Shown here: in pieces, positions 36,032 through 47,279 of the stretch
How positions within the stretch are numbered: position 1 is the stretch's first letter
Layout: the number at the start of each line of letters is the position of its first letter
Position numbers and translations under genes: made by a program
Source: Nelumbo lutea
Lineage: Eukaryota; Streptophyta; Magnoliopsida; Proteales; Nelumbonaceae
NCBI GenBank assembly: GCA_022828595.1
Contig: JAKGHH010000003.1
Location: 57,029,759 to 57,093,758, forward strand
Direction of reading: 5' to 3'
DNA: 64,000 bases
Notes under the pieces: generated by a model
Databases searched by the model: none
Told to the model about the DNA's origin: nothing
Seen by the model: only the letters and a program-made list of their open reading frames with translations

Positions 36032-37935
36032 GTGGAATTGCAAGGGACTTTAAGTACATATGAACTGTTTAGTTGGAAACAGCATATTTGCCAAGAATTT
36101 GTGGTGACTGATCTCTGAAAAGAGCCTACTAGTTCTTGTTGGACATCAAATTCTTTGAAGAACACATAAGTCCTATTCAAGTCTCAAAACCTATGCATGT
36201 AGGAAAGCCTCACAACCCAATGGAGTCTCTACCTCCATGCAGGTCTATGTTTTTATTCACCTGTCACTAGATCTAAATGAAAAGAGGCACTTTTAATGAC
36301 TCTATTAGTTTTAAATCCCTATAGTTTCCATAAATAAAAACTCCACTTTGCATAGGCATGTTACATAGGTTGTGATGCTGCTATCATAAATATTCTTCTG
36401 ACCTAAGATTTTGAGAGAAAAGAAATGTTAAGCCTGTGCTTTGATATTAAGGTGCAATTCCACTTTTGAGCCACAAGTATCTCTATATTTTGCTTCTAAA
36501 ATTGCTTTAGATTCCATATTATCCCTTTCCTACAGACATGTTAGTAACTCAACAATAGCATTAAATCTACTTGGAACACTCTACCTCTATCCCCCTCCAA
36601 TCTCTCAATCATTGATCTACCTTCTGAAAGTTGGATACCAATACATAGAGTTTCTATTCCACTGAATTTGTTCAACCACTAACACCAATACATAGACCAG
36701 AGTTTATTTGGCTCTTTTTAGCTTGCATCAATAACTCAAAACTCACAAATGATTGGTATGATTCTCTCCACTGCCATAACCAGATTGTCGGAACACAGTT
36801 TTGGCAGTTAAAGTAATGGCAATGGCTATATCTCCACTCCATCTATAAAAAAAAATGATTGCATCTCCACTCCCTATCCAATTTCTTTTATTTTTTGACT
36901 ATTGTTATTGTTCTTTTCCTTTTCAAAAAAATTTCTTATGAACATAACATAACAAACTAGATAATGACCCTTATTTAGTACAGGAAAGCTATGGATACAT
37001 ATTTTGTTTCAGACATAGCTATTACTATCCAAGTGATAAGTTGACTGAACCTAACCTATAGGTTTCTCCTAGTTATAGGCATAGTAATTAAGTCCAGCTA
37101 GAAGCCTGAACCTATCTTGTATGGTCCTAGATGAACCCACTTTGTCCTGGAAATTCCTTGAGAAAGTACCATTTTGCTACCCTTGTATAGAAATTCTTAA
37201 GAAAGCCTAAACCTATCTTGTATAGCACTTTCAAAAGATTGATTTTTACAGCACCTTTTCAACTTAACTCCTGTTGTGTTCATTTTGTGGTAGGGTTCCA
37301 TTAGTTGATGAGAGTTTGGTTCTTATTGGTTACTGTGCGTTCATAGGAAAATGGAATAAAGTCACTAAAATAAAAAATTTATTTATACTAACATATTTTC
37401 TTTTCCCAAGTTTCATGATATTTTCTCTACATTATTCAAGACTTGGACAACTGAGAAGCGAAGTATTTACAAAATTTTGAAGCAATACAGAGCACTAAAA
37501 TACAAGCATACACTTAGCACCCGGACCCATCCATTACTACAACTAATCCACAGATAGTGTATGAATCATGATTTAAGAGAACAAGTTGTGACGTCTAAGT
37601 TTTCTCTTAATATACATCATTTCCGGTCTCTGTTCTCCCCTAAATCATATCATTACCCGTCAAAGGAGGGCATACCTCTATCTCTTAGTAAATAGCAGTA
37701 CTATAAAACACTCCATGTTATTGACAGACAATTCAATAAAAGGAAATTAGATATTTTAATACAGCTAGAAGATGTATTCTAAACCACTCCATGTCTGAAC
37801 ATCAAACTACAAGCTACAAAAATAAAATCAACTTTTCCAATGGAATACTTCTTTCAACATTAGACAGTGCTTTGCATTCATTCTCAATGCAAAGCACAAG
37901 TAGAAGGTACAGTCCTAGAGCAAAGCTAAGTTTAC
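36032..37935. other. Intergenic, nothing recognised
   Basis: Non-coding with scattered short frames. No family resemblance on either strand. Confidence 0.45.
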
Positions 37936-38141
37936 CAATGTTATTGTAACGATCATTGCCTTCCCTTCTGAATCGCTCATGTGGTGCAGTACGAATGCAG
38001 AACTGCTCAAAAGTCAATAGCTATTATAAGTACATAGTCTATTTCCACATGTTACTAACGCAAACAAGGGAAGATTCAAACCTTTAGATATCAAGCTTTT
38101 CCATCTATTATAGGTTCACCATCCTCATAGAATACCACTTC
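37936..38141 (-). pseudogene. ERDJ3B: Fragment of an ERDJ3B-like DnaJ (Hsp40) gene
   Basis: Two neighbouring exons with a retained intron are visible on the minus strand. The first (38141-38082) follows a TTTTACAG acceptor and encodes EVVFYEDGEPIIDGKA, then an in-frame stop where the functional family has Gly, then YLK and a GT donor. The second (38002-37936) follows a GAGCAG acceptor and encodes FCIRTAPHERFRREGND. It then loses about four codons and shifts frame before the next GT donor. Both segments match the C-terminal substrate-binding part of plant ERdj3B, an ER-lumen co-chaperone of BiP. The intron shows this copy came by DNA duplication or capture, not retroposition. Other exons are not visible nearby. 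Non-functional. Confidence 0.75.
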
Positions 38142-38469
38142 CTGTAAAATAGGGAAATTTAGATCGAGAGGCAGATTTGTTACCAGACAATAGCTAGATT
38201 TCACAAATGAAGCAAATGGAGAATAATTTCAAGATGAACCAGCAGCCTGAAAATTATGGACATATATATGAAGATTCATAGAAGTTTCTCATGATGATGA
38301 TGAGAAAGGAGATCTAGATACTAAAGGCAACTAAAGTAGAAATACAATTAAATATAAACTAATCGTATGTAGTCAATAACATCAAATCTACACAACAACC
38401 AGTGAGACGGTGACAAACTTGTAGTGGAGCCTAGGTTGAAGATTTACCCGTGGTTGCCATCGTTAGTTA

Positions 38470-38495
38470 AAGAGAGAGAGAGAGAGAGAGAGAGA
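38470..38495. repeat. (GA)n microsatellite within a local duplication
   Basis: Thirteen AG units. Flanking words GAGACGGTGACAAACTTG(T/C)AGTGGAG occur at about 38403 and 38538, showing a short local duplication around the tract. Confidence 0.8.
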
Positions 38496-38639
38496 TTTAC
38501 TAGTTGGACATGTAATGTCTCTTCTCAACCCGTGGTTGAGACGGTGACAAACTTGCAGTGGAGAATAATCATTACCATTCACCTCTCTTCTCAAGCCTTT
38601 TTTTTTATAAAAAGCTTCTAATATCTCCCCTTCTCTCCT

Positions 38640-39930
38640 TTGCACATGTAAAAAATTAAATACAGAGAATTTACTGAAACGAAAACAAAAGCGTTCAAAT
38701 TAAGCATCTCAATCTCTTGTCATAAAGTGCAAACATGTCTCCTCATAAAAACACTCTTTTTCTTTTAAAATCTATCATTACTCTTCCCTAATAAAATTAT
38801 TCTCAAACCTTTCACCCTTCCTCTCACTTTATTATTTAATGTTACAAACACCTCCCCTCCCCCCATTTAAATTCCTCTTTTTCCTCTCAAATATTTTTGA
38901 ACCCCTTTTTGACCATCTCTAACAAAACATGATAGAATTTAGATGTTTTAGGTGGAGTTAAGAACCAATTTAAGACCAATCCTGAACATGGACCTTGGCT
39001 TAAAACCAAATTAATGTAAAAACCTAAATTTTCCAAGCTAAATCTAACCAAATCTATACAACCCCAAGCATCTGCATGGGTTTACTTGCTAATATTTATG
39101 ATACTAGAAAGGCATGATACTAAAAGAACTTTCACCAATCCCCCCCCCCCAATGAGTTTTGATGAATACCAACTAATTGGGCTACCACTTTTATGACACC
39201 AATTGATTGCTTATCAATTTTTCAAGTATATGCTTTTCTGGTATCATAGTGGGACACTTGAAATGATATAGGCTTTATATAACTTAGGGGATCCATATAA
39301 TTCAAATATATTATCTATGAATAAAAAAAATATCATCAAAATCAATATTTCATAAATATTGATGAAATGGATAACATATCAAATCCATTAATCCAAAAAA
39401 AAAATGATTTTTGGTAATACATGAGAGATTCTAAAAACATAATAATTATCTTAATAATTAAAATTTATGAATTTGCATATAATATTATCTTAAAAAATTC
39501 AATGGATCCAATATTAAGAATGATCACAGTATATATTATAAGCAAAAATATAAATATATGCTTATATATAATGCATATATATTATATAAAATATATAGAT
39601 AATATATAATAAATAATATATATATATAATAAATCTATCAATCAATCAATCTATCTATCTATATATATATATAGCAAAACAGTCCACGCCACCATGCCTC
39701 TCCTTGCTTGGTTACCCCAACCCTCCACTCTACTTGCCTCTCTCTCCTCCCCTATCCCACTACTCGCCAATTCAGAATAACTTCCCCCTATCTCTATTCA
39801 TTTATATTTCACAAACATAATTGCCACGTCAGTATGGCAATCTCTTTTGCAAAGAGTGCAGATTTAATTTCTGAAGCAGAGGGAATGGCACAAAAAAAAG
39901 TTATTATCCTCCGGGGAAAATAGATGCATT
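38640..39930. other. Intergenic, low-complexity tracts
   Basis: Contains a C-run near 39139-39151, AT-rich sequence, and a TA/ATCT tract at about 39600-39673. No gene recognised. Confidence 0.45.
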
Positions 39931-39931
39931 G

Positions 39932-40390
39932 GGAATTGCGAATCCTTCCAACGATGGCTCAGAATATGAGAATATATCTATGAAATGTTGACGAATAGTG
40001 CTTTCAATGACAGAGAAATCATCAGATGTCCATTGGCCAGTGGAATCTTGTAACCAATAAAGTATAACATAATATTGTTCTTTCTTTTCCAGTTGGAGGC
40101 AAATTGATGGAAGTTAAGAATCCTCCTCTAAAAGGGAAGGCTCTTGTGCAAGATTTTCCATGCTACGGAAAGAATTTTGGATAGTTTTGAGAAGAGATAA
40201 TATGATCTAAACGCTCTTGGATTAACTAACCACTTGGTGGATAAGAGAATTGAGCCTCACAGGCCAATTCACTAGGGACAACAGTTCCACCACCAACCTT
40301 CTCATTTTCTGAACACATATCATTCAGATCCCCCATTAAAATCCATGGTAATTAAAGAATTGGGGAACCAACGCCAAGTAAGCTATATAT
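39932..40390 (-). mobile_element. LINE endonuclease-domain fragment
   Basis: On the minus strand, just below 40375, the translation reads PWILMGDLNDMCSENEKVGG, the GDFN-type catalytic stretch of the LINE AP-endonuclease domain. A RLDHIISSQNYPKFFP-like segment follows, corresponding to the RLDR...W motif region. The frame changes several times. It is a truncated relic unconnected to the LINE fragment at 27254. Confidence 0.65.
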
Positions 40391-40429
40391 ATGTGCTCTC
40401 TGCATTCAGAAAATGGAATCTACTGTTTA

Positions 40430-41285
40430 TATATAAATACTGTTTATTATTACAATAATTAATTACTTTAATTTAATAATTAATGATTGTTATAGTAATT
40501 TAATAAATAAACAATTAGTGATTTTAATTAATAATTCTTGTTATTAAAAATTCTGTTAATAAATTTAGTAACTAGGTTTTAATAAGTACTGATTATTACA
40601 GTAATTTAATAAATATATAATTAGTGATTATAATTAATTAATTATTATTATTATAAATATTATTAATAAATCGATGTTTACTTTAATTTTACTTTAAATT
40701 AAAATTATAAATACTGTTATTTATTATTACAGTAATTAATTACTGTAATTTAATAAGTACTGATTATTATAGTAATTTAATAAATATACAATTATTGAGT
40801 ATAATTAATAATTTTTGTTATTATAAATATTGTTATTAAAAATTCTGTTAATAAATTTACTAACCAGGTTTTAATAATTACTGATTATTACAGTAATTTA
40901 ATAAATATATAATTAGTGATTATAATTAATAATTATTTTTATTGTAAATATTATTAATAAATAGATATTTACTTTAATTTTACTTTAAATTAAAATTATA
41001 AATACTATTAATAAATTTAGTAATTATTGTTATATTAAAAATAATTAAAAATGTTATTAAAAGTATTGTTATTGATTATTTAATAAAATATTATAATTAC
41101 TGACTATTATTGATAAATACTATTAATTTAATTTAATTTCGGTAATCATTAATTTAATGAATATTGTTAATAAATCCTATTCATAAATTTAATATTTACT
41201 GTTATATTAAAAATAACTAAATAATATTATTAAAACTATCATTAATGATTATTTAATTAAATAGTATAATTACTTACTATTAGTG
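40430..41285. repeat. AT-rich tandem repeat, period ~292 bp
   Basis: AATTCTGTTAATAAATTTA followed by CAGTAATTTAATAAATATA occurs at 40549 and again at 40841, with matching sequence on either side. Shorter TAATTTAATAAATA words recur throughout. Non-coding, over 85% AT by appearance. Confidence 0.65.
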
Positions 41286-41299
41286 ATAAATGTTGTTAA

Positions 41300-42035
41300 C
41301 AACGTTCTGACAACCGACGGTTCGACCATCCAGTTCGAACGGATGGCCCATTTGACAACAAAATTACAAGCGAAAAATTACGGAACCATTCTGGCCACTA
41401 GTTTTTGGGTCAACGGTTCGATCTTCTGGTTCGAACGAATAGTCCGTTCTGACAACAAAAATTATAGACAAAAAATTGAGTTTGTGAGGTCCATTAATTA
41501 GTATCATACGTGTTATGTCATTCGAGCGTGTGACTCATATGACCCAAAAACAGAACAATTCTAGCCACCGGTTTTTGGAACGACGGTTTGACCATTCGGT
41601 TCAAATGGACGGCCTGTTCTGACAACAAAAAATTACGGAACTGTTCTGGGCACTAGTTTTTAGATCGACAATTTGATCGTCCGGTTTGAACGGACAACCC
41701 ATTTTGACAACAAAAATTACAGGCAAAAAAATTGAGTCTGTGAGGTCCATTCAACAGTATCATACATGTTATGTCATTCGAGCATGTGACTTATACGACC
41801 CAAAAATGGAACTATTCTAGCCACCGGTTTTTGGGTCGACGATTCAATCGTTCGATTCGAAGGGGTGGCCCGTCCTGACAACAAAAGTTAAAAATAAAAA
41901 ATAAAAAAAGCCAAAAACCATTGAACGGGTCAACAAGTTGACAGTTCGACCACTCGGGTCAATGGGTCATTGACCGATTCAATAGTTTTTGGCTAGGGAC
42001 CGGGGTTGTGGTAAAACGGAATTGGTTGCTTGGAC
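41300..42035 (+). repeat. CGGTTCGACC-type dispersed repeat in tandem, period ~256 bp
   Basis: TGTGAGGTCCATTNA with GTTATGTCATTCGAGC recurs at 41475 and 41731. GACAACAAAA, CTAGTTTTTGG/CCGGTTTTTGG and GGTTCGA(C/T) words alternate at shorter spacing. The right end GTAAAACGGAATTGGTTGC matches the inverted copy near 61319-61340. Confidence 0.65.
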
Positions 42036-42125
42036 ATAAAAAGCTTATAGCCATATCCTTCGCATGTCTTAAATTTTAAAATAACCTATTTTAGGAATTG
42101 CCACAAGCTTCTAAAATAACCTAGC

Positions 42126-42810
42126 TGATGTAGCGCGATCTAGTTGCTCCCTGCTAGAGAATGATCTGGCTTCCAGTCAGACAACGAGATAAGTAAATCT
42201 GCAGAACAAAACCAGAGAACTCGGAGTGGCTAGCCCGGCAAGGTCGCTCTGATGCTTAAGTTAGTAAGTTGTTACGAGCTGAATAGTTTTGAGAATGTAG
42301 AGAGCTAGAGAGCTAGAGAGCAGAGAAATCACGCGTACCTTGTGCCCTCGGTGTTGAAGCCTTTATATAGTTGATTCCTCGTGGGTCTTGCGGATCGGTT
42401 CCGCGATCTCCATTACAATGGGATTTGATTCCGCTTTAGTTGGGAGATAACACTATCAACTGATAAAGCTTATCAATTCCTCTCGAACCAGGTGGGGAGG
42501 AGATAAGGTTCGCCGTTATGCGGCGTGATCCCGCGGGGTTTGGAATCTAATGGAGAGATTTTCGGGGTCGTCACATAGTGGTCTAGGTCAGTATCCCCGA
42601 GATGATACTTTTTAGTTCCGAACTAGACTAAATGCCGAAGTGCCTCGATGCCGAGGTGGCCCTGCTCTGAGGTGGGCCTTAAGCCGAGGTGACTGAATAC
42701 GCGATCTCAACTGCTGCGAACTGAACTTGTCAGGCTGAGTTGTCATCTCTTGGTCAAGTCGTGTCCACATGTCCCCTTTTTACTAGGTCAAGCCAAATCA
42801 CCCTTCATCA
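42126..42810 (-). repeat. 3' LTR (left copy, 685 bp)
   Basis: Direct repeat of 51621-52293. On the plus strand it starts TGATGTAGCGCGATC and ends CACCCTTCATCA. A minus-strand TATATAAAG lies at 42361-42369. It carries 12 bp not present in the right LTR. Confidence 0.95.
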
Positions 42811-42832
42811 ATTGCCCCCCACTCCCCGTGCC
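42811..42832 (-). other. Polypurine tract
   Basis: On the minus strand, GGGGAGTGGGGGGCAAT lies directly upstream of the 3' LTR. This is the expected site for priming plus-strand DNA synthesis in the retroelement cycle. Confidence 0.8.
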
Positions 42833-43118
42833 AGGGGTTCCGACCCGGTGCGAGGAGTTCATGACGAGTCCAGGAGGATTTGGCACGAGGTCCAGGCGGC
42901 TTGTCGGGCAAATCATTTGGTCGGACCTGTTCGGACTTCTGGCTCAACCAATAATAACCCAGATCACGCTGGGTGTACGCGCGGACGTCATGCTGCTTAT
43001 GGACTCCATGGACGACAAAAATGCGCACAACTGATTTCATCCTCGGGCGTCGTGCGATCGGTTTTCATGAGAGTAATTGGATCAAGCAGGTCTCAGTCAT
43101 TGATTGCCTCGCGGTGAA

Positions 43119-43127
43119 CTATAAATA
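43119..43127 (+). promoter_or_regulatory. TATA box of the antisense ORF
   Basis: TATAAATAG followed by GGGG lies on the plus strand 163 bp upstream of ATG 43290, inside the retroelement and opposite to its main transcript. It is a near-ideal plant TATA box, separate from the TATA boxes of the LTRs. Confidence 0.6.
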
Positions 43128-43289
43128 GGGGGCTGGGGGACCCCTCTTCTTCGCTAAAATCCAGTGATTGAGCTCTCTCAAGGTCGCGTCGGAGTCCTTC
43201 AGCTCGCTACTTCTTCCTTTGTATTCCGAGGTTGTTTCCCTTTTGGTGAGTTCGTCTTTTCTTAGTTTGTTCTCCTTTCGTGTTTCAAC

Positions 43290-45161
43290 ATGTCTAGTGC
43301 TAGTATAGATAGGCTTCTTCTTGCTGATTCTAATGAGCTCGATGGTATCGAGGTGCAGTCCTCGGCTCCCGCTGGCAAGGTCAGCTCCTCGCTAGGTAGC
43401 TCTCCCCTTCGCCCCTTAGAGGAAAACTCTTTACCTGAAGTTGGGCCATCTCGGCATGAGGAGTCCGAAGCTCGGGAGGAGGAACCGACCTCCAAAGAGG
43501 AGGTCCCATCTTCTTCTTGGGGTCGGGATCTAGATGACTTCGGGCCTTTTACCATGACCTCGGATAGGCTGCTGTCTTTGGTAGTTCGTTACCGTCTTCC
43601 TGATAACCTAGTTTTTAGTATTCCCTTAGGTCAATACCCTTGGGTTCATGGTCACCATGAGCTCGCGGTTTTTGAAGAGCAGCTCGTAGCCGGGCTACGC
43701 TTCCCGCTCCACCCATTTATTGTAGAAATAATCAAGTATTTTAACATCACCATCGACCAACTTCACCCGAACTATAGTAGGTACTATCTCCCTGTTCCAT
43801 GAGTACAACTGACCTCTGTCCTTAGATGTCTTTAGTTCAATCTGCTCAATCAAAAAGGACTCCACTTGTTTGCGTGGGGAAGTCCAACTAAGTTACTACA
43901 TCTCTCCTCAGCCCGGGGTAAGCTTAGATGCGGAGACTAGGGCAGTCATTAACTCCTGGAGGGACCTCGGCCTGGAGACGAAAGATTTCTTGGCCGAGGA
44001 GAAGCTTGTGCGAGCTGGACTGAGCCCTCTTGGTAGGCCTCCACCTCGATACTTATTTACTTTGGATTTTCCTTAGTTCGTGACTAACCTTTTTTTTCCT
44101 CTTGCAATAACCATGCCAGAGGTCGATGAAGAGAACCTTCTGAAGAGATTCCAAAGAGGGAAGAAGAGGAAGGCCTCAAAGAAGGCTCACCGGGAGGCCG
44201 GTCCTTCTGCCCCTGTTCCGCCCGAGGTTGCTACGCCGGAGCCGATCTCTGTCGAGCTTCCGGAGGAGGAGGTCCGTCCCCAGCCTCCCATTATGGACTT
44301 GGACAAAGACCAGGATGAAGGTGCTCCGCCTCGCGAACCGAAGAGCACTTCCGCACTCAAGCCTCAGCTCCCGAAGGTAAGTATAATTACCCCTCGGCTC
44401 GGGCTCCTTAAGAGTAAGGGCGTCATTTTTCCTTCCAAGGTCATGGAGTGGGCTGACATGCCTACAAGTCAGCTTGGAGGTCGGGCTGCTAGCTATTGCA
44501 TGGTGGTGAGTATTCTTACTTTACACTTCGTTTCCTTGCCTGTTTTGTTAAGTGTACTTACCTCTACTTCCTTTGCTAGGTGAACTTCGGCATTCATTCA
44601 TTGGTCTACCAATCCGAGGTTTTCTTGAAGCAAGCTCGGGAAGCCAAGGAGAAGGCACAGAAACTTTATCGCGAGCTGGACATAGCTCGGGGTGAGGTTC
44701 TTCGGGCTAAGAAGGGAGTTCAGAGTCAACAGGAGCTGATCCTAGCACTGACTGAGGAGAAGGGGAAGCTTCAACGCGAGAACGAGAACCTTGAAGCAAT
44801 GATCCGAGAGCGCACCGAAATCTTCAAGACCGCCATTCAAGAGGCACGAGCTGAAGAGAGGGAGAGCGCCACTGAAAACTTCAAGGAGTCTCCAGAGTTC
44901 CACAACCTCCAAGTCCAATACGGATCGAGCTCTTACCAATACGGCTTCAAGCTATGCAAGTATCTGATGCGGAAAAAGTTTCCCGAACTGGACCTCGGAG
45001 TCATTTCTATGTCTGACCTTACTCCCGAGGTGGCGAACGAAGAACCCAGCTCCTCTGAGGAGGAAAGTGACGATGAAGTCCCTGAGGCGTGCCCATCAAT
45101 TCGAGAGGACGTGGAGGAGGAGCATATGGAGACCGACCTGCCTGGCAGTCCGAATGCATGA
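43290..45161 (+). CDS. Antisense additional ORF (aORF) of the Tat/Retand element
   Basis: The ORF runs on the strand opposite to gag-pol. The first segment (43290-43802) is Ser/Glu-rich, then carries RYRLPD and a FEEQLVAGLRFPLHPFIVEI stretch. The latter fits the gypsy-associated Transposase_28 (PF04195) pattern with RFPLHPF. The second segment (43870-44076) is in another frame, so a frameshift or unrecognised intron lies near 43800-43870. The next part (44080-45161) has a basic and acidic stretch, a coiled coil (residues encoded at about 44610-44850), a YGF..C motif and an acidic tail. Two candidate GT-AG introns preserve the frame: 44033-44119 (87 bp, phase 1), which removes an in-frame TAG, and 44506-44579 (74 bp, phase 0). 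AATGAAA words follow the stop at 45270-45280. Such aORFs are known in Retand-type elements; their function is unknown. This copy is probably interrupted. Confidence 0.65.
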
Positions 45162-45628
45162 TCCTTGCCTTTTTCCTTGGACCATTTTAATGTACACCCC
45201 GAGCCTCCGAGCTCGGGTTATAATGAAAGTTTTTGTTTTTCCTTTCTTTTGTACTCAACATTTTATACCAATGAAATGAAAACATTTTGACTATTTTTGT
45301 GCAAAAATTTTCTAAGTGTAAATAACTCCTGAACTGGCGAACTAAACCAAGTAGGGATAACTGAAATAAAATTTTTCCAAGTGTAGGTTACCCCGAACTG
45401 CCGAGCTAACGAGCTAGACTAGGAGTAGGGGTAACTTTGCATAATGTACGCCAAGGTGAGCAGACATTGTAGGGTATAAAACTGACCTATCTACGCACGG
45501 GCTACTCGCTTAGATGTCGGTTGTCCCTTAGAGCTAGTGGGTTCAACCTATTATTATATGTCAGGATGGGCTAGATGTCATAGGGTTTATACCCGAACCA
45601 TCTATGCCTTAGGCATGAGGGCTGGTTT

Positions 45629-45756
45629 GCCTATGCCGAAGAGGTAACTAGGATTTGTCTACCCATGCTGAAGAGGCGACTGAGACTTGTCCGCCCATGC
45701 CGAAGAGAAGACTGGAACTTGTCAGCCCATGCCGAAGAGGCGACTGCAACTTATTC
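45629..45756. repeat. Tandem repeat, four units of 32 bp, inside the retroelement
   Basis: Units start at 45629, 45661, 45693 and 45725, each with (G/A)CC(C/T)ATGC(C/T)GAAGAG followed by ACTTGTC or a variant. The array lies between the convergent ends of the integrase and the antisense ORF. Tandem repeats in this untranslated region are known for Tat elements and are proposed seeds of satellite DNA. Confidence 0.85.
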
Positions 45757-45841
45757 GTAGTGCTGAGGTCATATGTCAGCTCGACATCATGGCCCTTGGG
45801 CTTCTGAGAGTGACTCACAGTCTTCTTTCTAGTTCGGCGAT

Positions 45842-46880
45842 CACAAGTAGTATCTTCTCAGGTTGCGGATGTTCCACACTCGAGATACTTGCTTCCCTTC
45901 CAAGGTCTCGAGCTCGTACGTACCTTCCCTGAATACCCATCTTACTCGGTACAGACCTTCCCAGTTCGGTCCAAGCTTACCAACACCGGGCTTAGGTACC
46001 ATAACCTTTCGCAGAACCAGGTCGCTAACACGGAAGTGTCGCTTCTTGACCCGAGCATTATAATACCGAGCTACTCTCTGTTGTTAAGCTGTAGTCCAAA
46101 TGTATGCCAGGTCCCGCACTTCTTCCACTAGGTCTAGGTTAGTACAGAGATCGTCATTATTTATCTCCTCATCGTAGGCTTCCAAGCGCATCGTAGGCAC
46201 CTCGATTTCTATTGGGATCACCGCTTCCATGCCGTAAGTGAGATTGAAGGGAGTCTCACCTGTGGCAATCTTGATAGTGGTTCGATAGGCCCATAGCACA
46301 CTAGGCAGTTCGTCTACCCACAGTCCTTTGGCTCGAGTTAAGCGAGCTTTTAGTCCACGGAGTATGGCTTTGTTGGTGACTTCCGCTTTGCCCATTTGCC
46401 TGGGGGTGTGCCACCAAGGTGAAGTTCTGTTGTATTCACATCTCAACACACCAATTCTGAAACTTGATGTCCCCGAATTGCTTTCCATTGTCGGAGATGA
46501 GTACCCGAGGTAGCCCGAATGACATACTATGTTCCTCCAAAAGAAGTTTTGTATGTTGTAGGCCGTGATCATCGTTAGGGGTTCCGCTTCCACCCACTTT
46601 GTAAAATAGTCCACTGCTATGACCAGAAACCTCCTTTCTCCTGTCGTAGGCGGGAATGAGCCAAGTATGTCAATTCCCCACTGTGCGAAGGGGCATGGGC
46701 TTGTGAGGTATTTGAGGTAGGCAACAGGTCAGTAGTGGATGTTGGCGTGCCTCTGACACTCGTCGCATTTTTTGACGAGCTCGAGTGCGTCTGCCTTCAT
46801 CACGGGCCAGTAATAACCTTGTCATAATGCCTTCTGGGCAAGAGCCCTGCCCCCCAAGTGTACGCCGCACAAGCCTTCAT
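45842..46880 (-). pseudogene. Retroelement integrase (degraded)
   Basis: On the minus strand: part of the HHCC zinc finger, with CDEC (complement of about 46755-46770) followed by QRHA. The catalytic core starts with DYFTKWVEAEPL (ORF 46614-46084) and has KAEVTNKAILRGLK near the catalytic Glu and WAYRTT. The C-terminal segment ends in VWNIRNLRRYYL before TGA at 45844-45842. No chromodomain, in agreement with the Tat lineage. In the core, the region of the second catalytic Asp reads out of frame, so the copy is damaged. Integrase would insert the element cDNA into nuclear DNA. Confidence 0.8.
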
Positions 46881-47279
46881 GGGTATCGCGGAGAACGAGC
46901 TCAGCCTCTGAGGGTCGCAAGCAGCACAAGTAGAGGAGCGTGAAAGATCTCCTGTACAGCTATCCATCTATGATGACGTACTTAGCCGACTGGCGCTCTA
47001 TCCTTCGGGCCACATTGTGTTCTGCAGGGAGGGTCCCGTGAAGTAGATAACTCACGAGCGGGTCAATCCAGCTCGGCTCTGCTTGTGCTACAAGAGCGAC
47101 CTCTTCTGCCCCCCCCCCTCGAGAATGCTAGGCCGAGGTAAGTCCTCTATGTACACAGTCCACATGGTGTTGCTGCTTGTGCTAGCTAACTAGGACAAGG
47201 CGTCGGCCTCAACGTTCTCGGATCTCAAGATCTACCTGATGAAATAGGAGATGAAGCCGTGTATTATCTCCCTAACTTT

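Noticed and set aside
38405..38425. CTTGTAGTG as the missing second CACTA end
   Set aside because: Only 9 of 13 bases fit and the flanking triplet is not TAT. The word belongs to a local duplication (second copy near 38540 with CTTGCAGTG).
42740..43117. Plus-strand frames across the 3' LTR border
   Set aside because: They cross the LTR/PPT junction and have no motif. The antisense ORF proper starts at 43290.
45687..46131. Plus-strand frames opposite the integrase C-terminus
   Set aside because: The opposite strand carries the integrase C-terminal motifs, so the plus frames are shadows.
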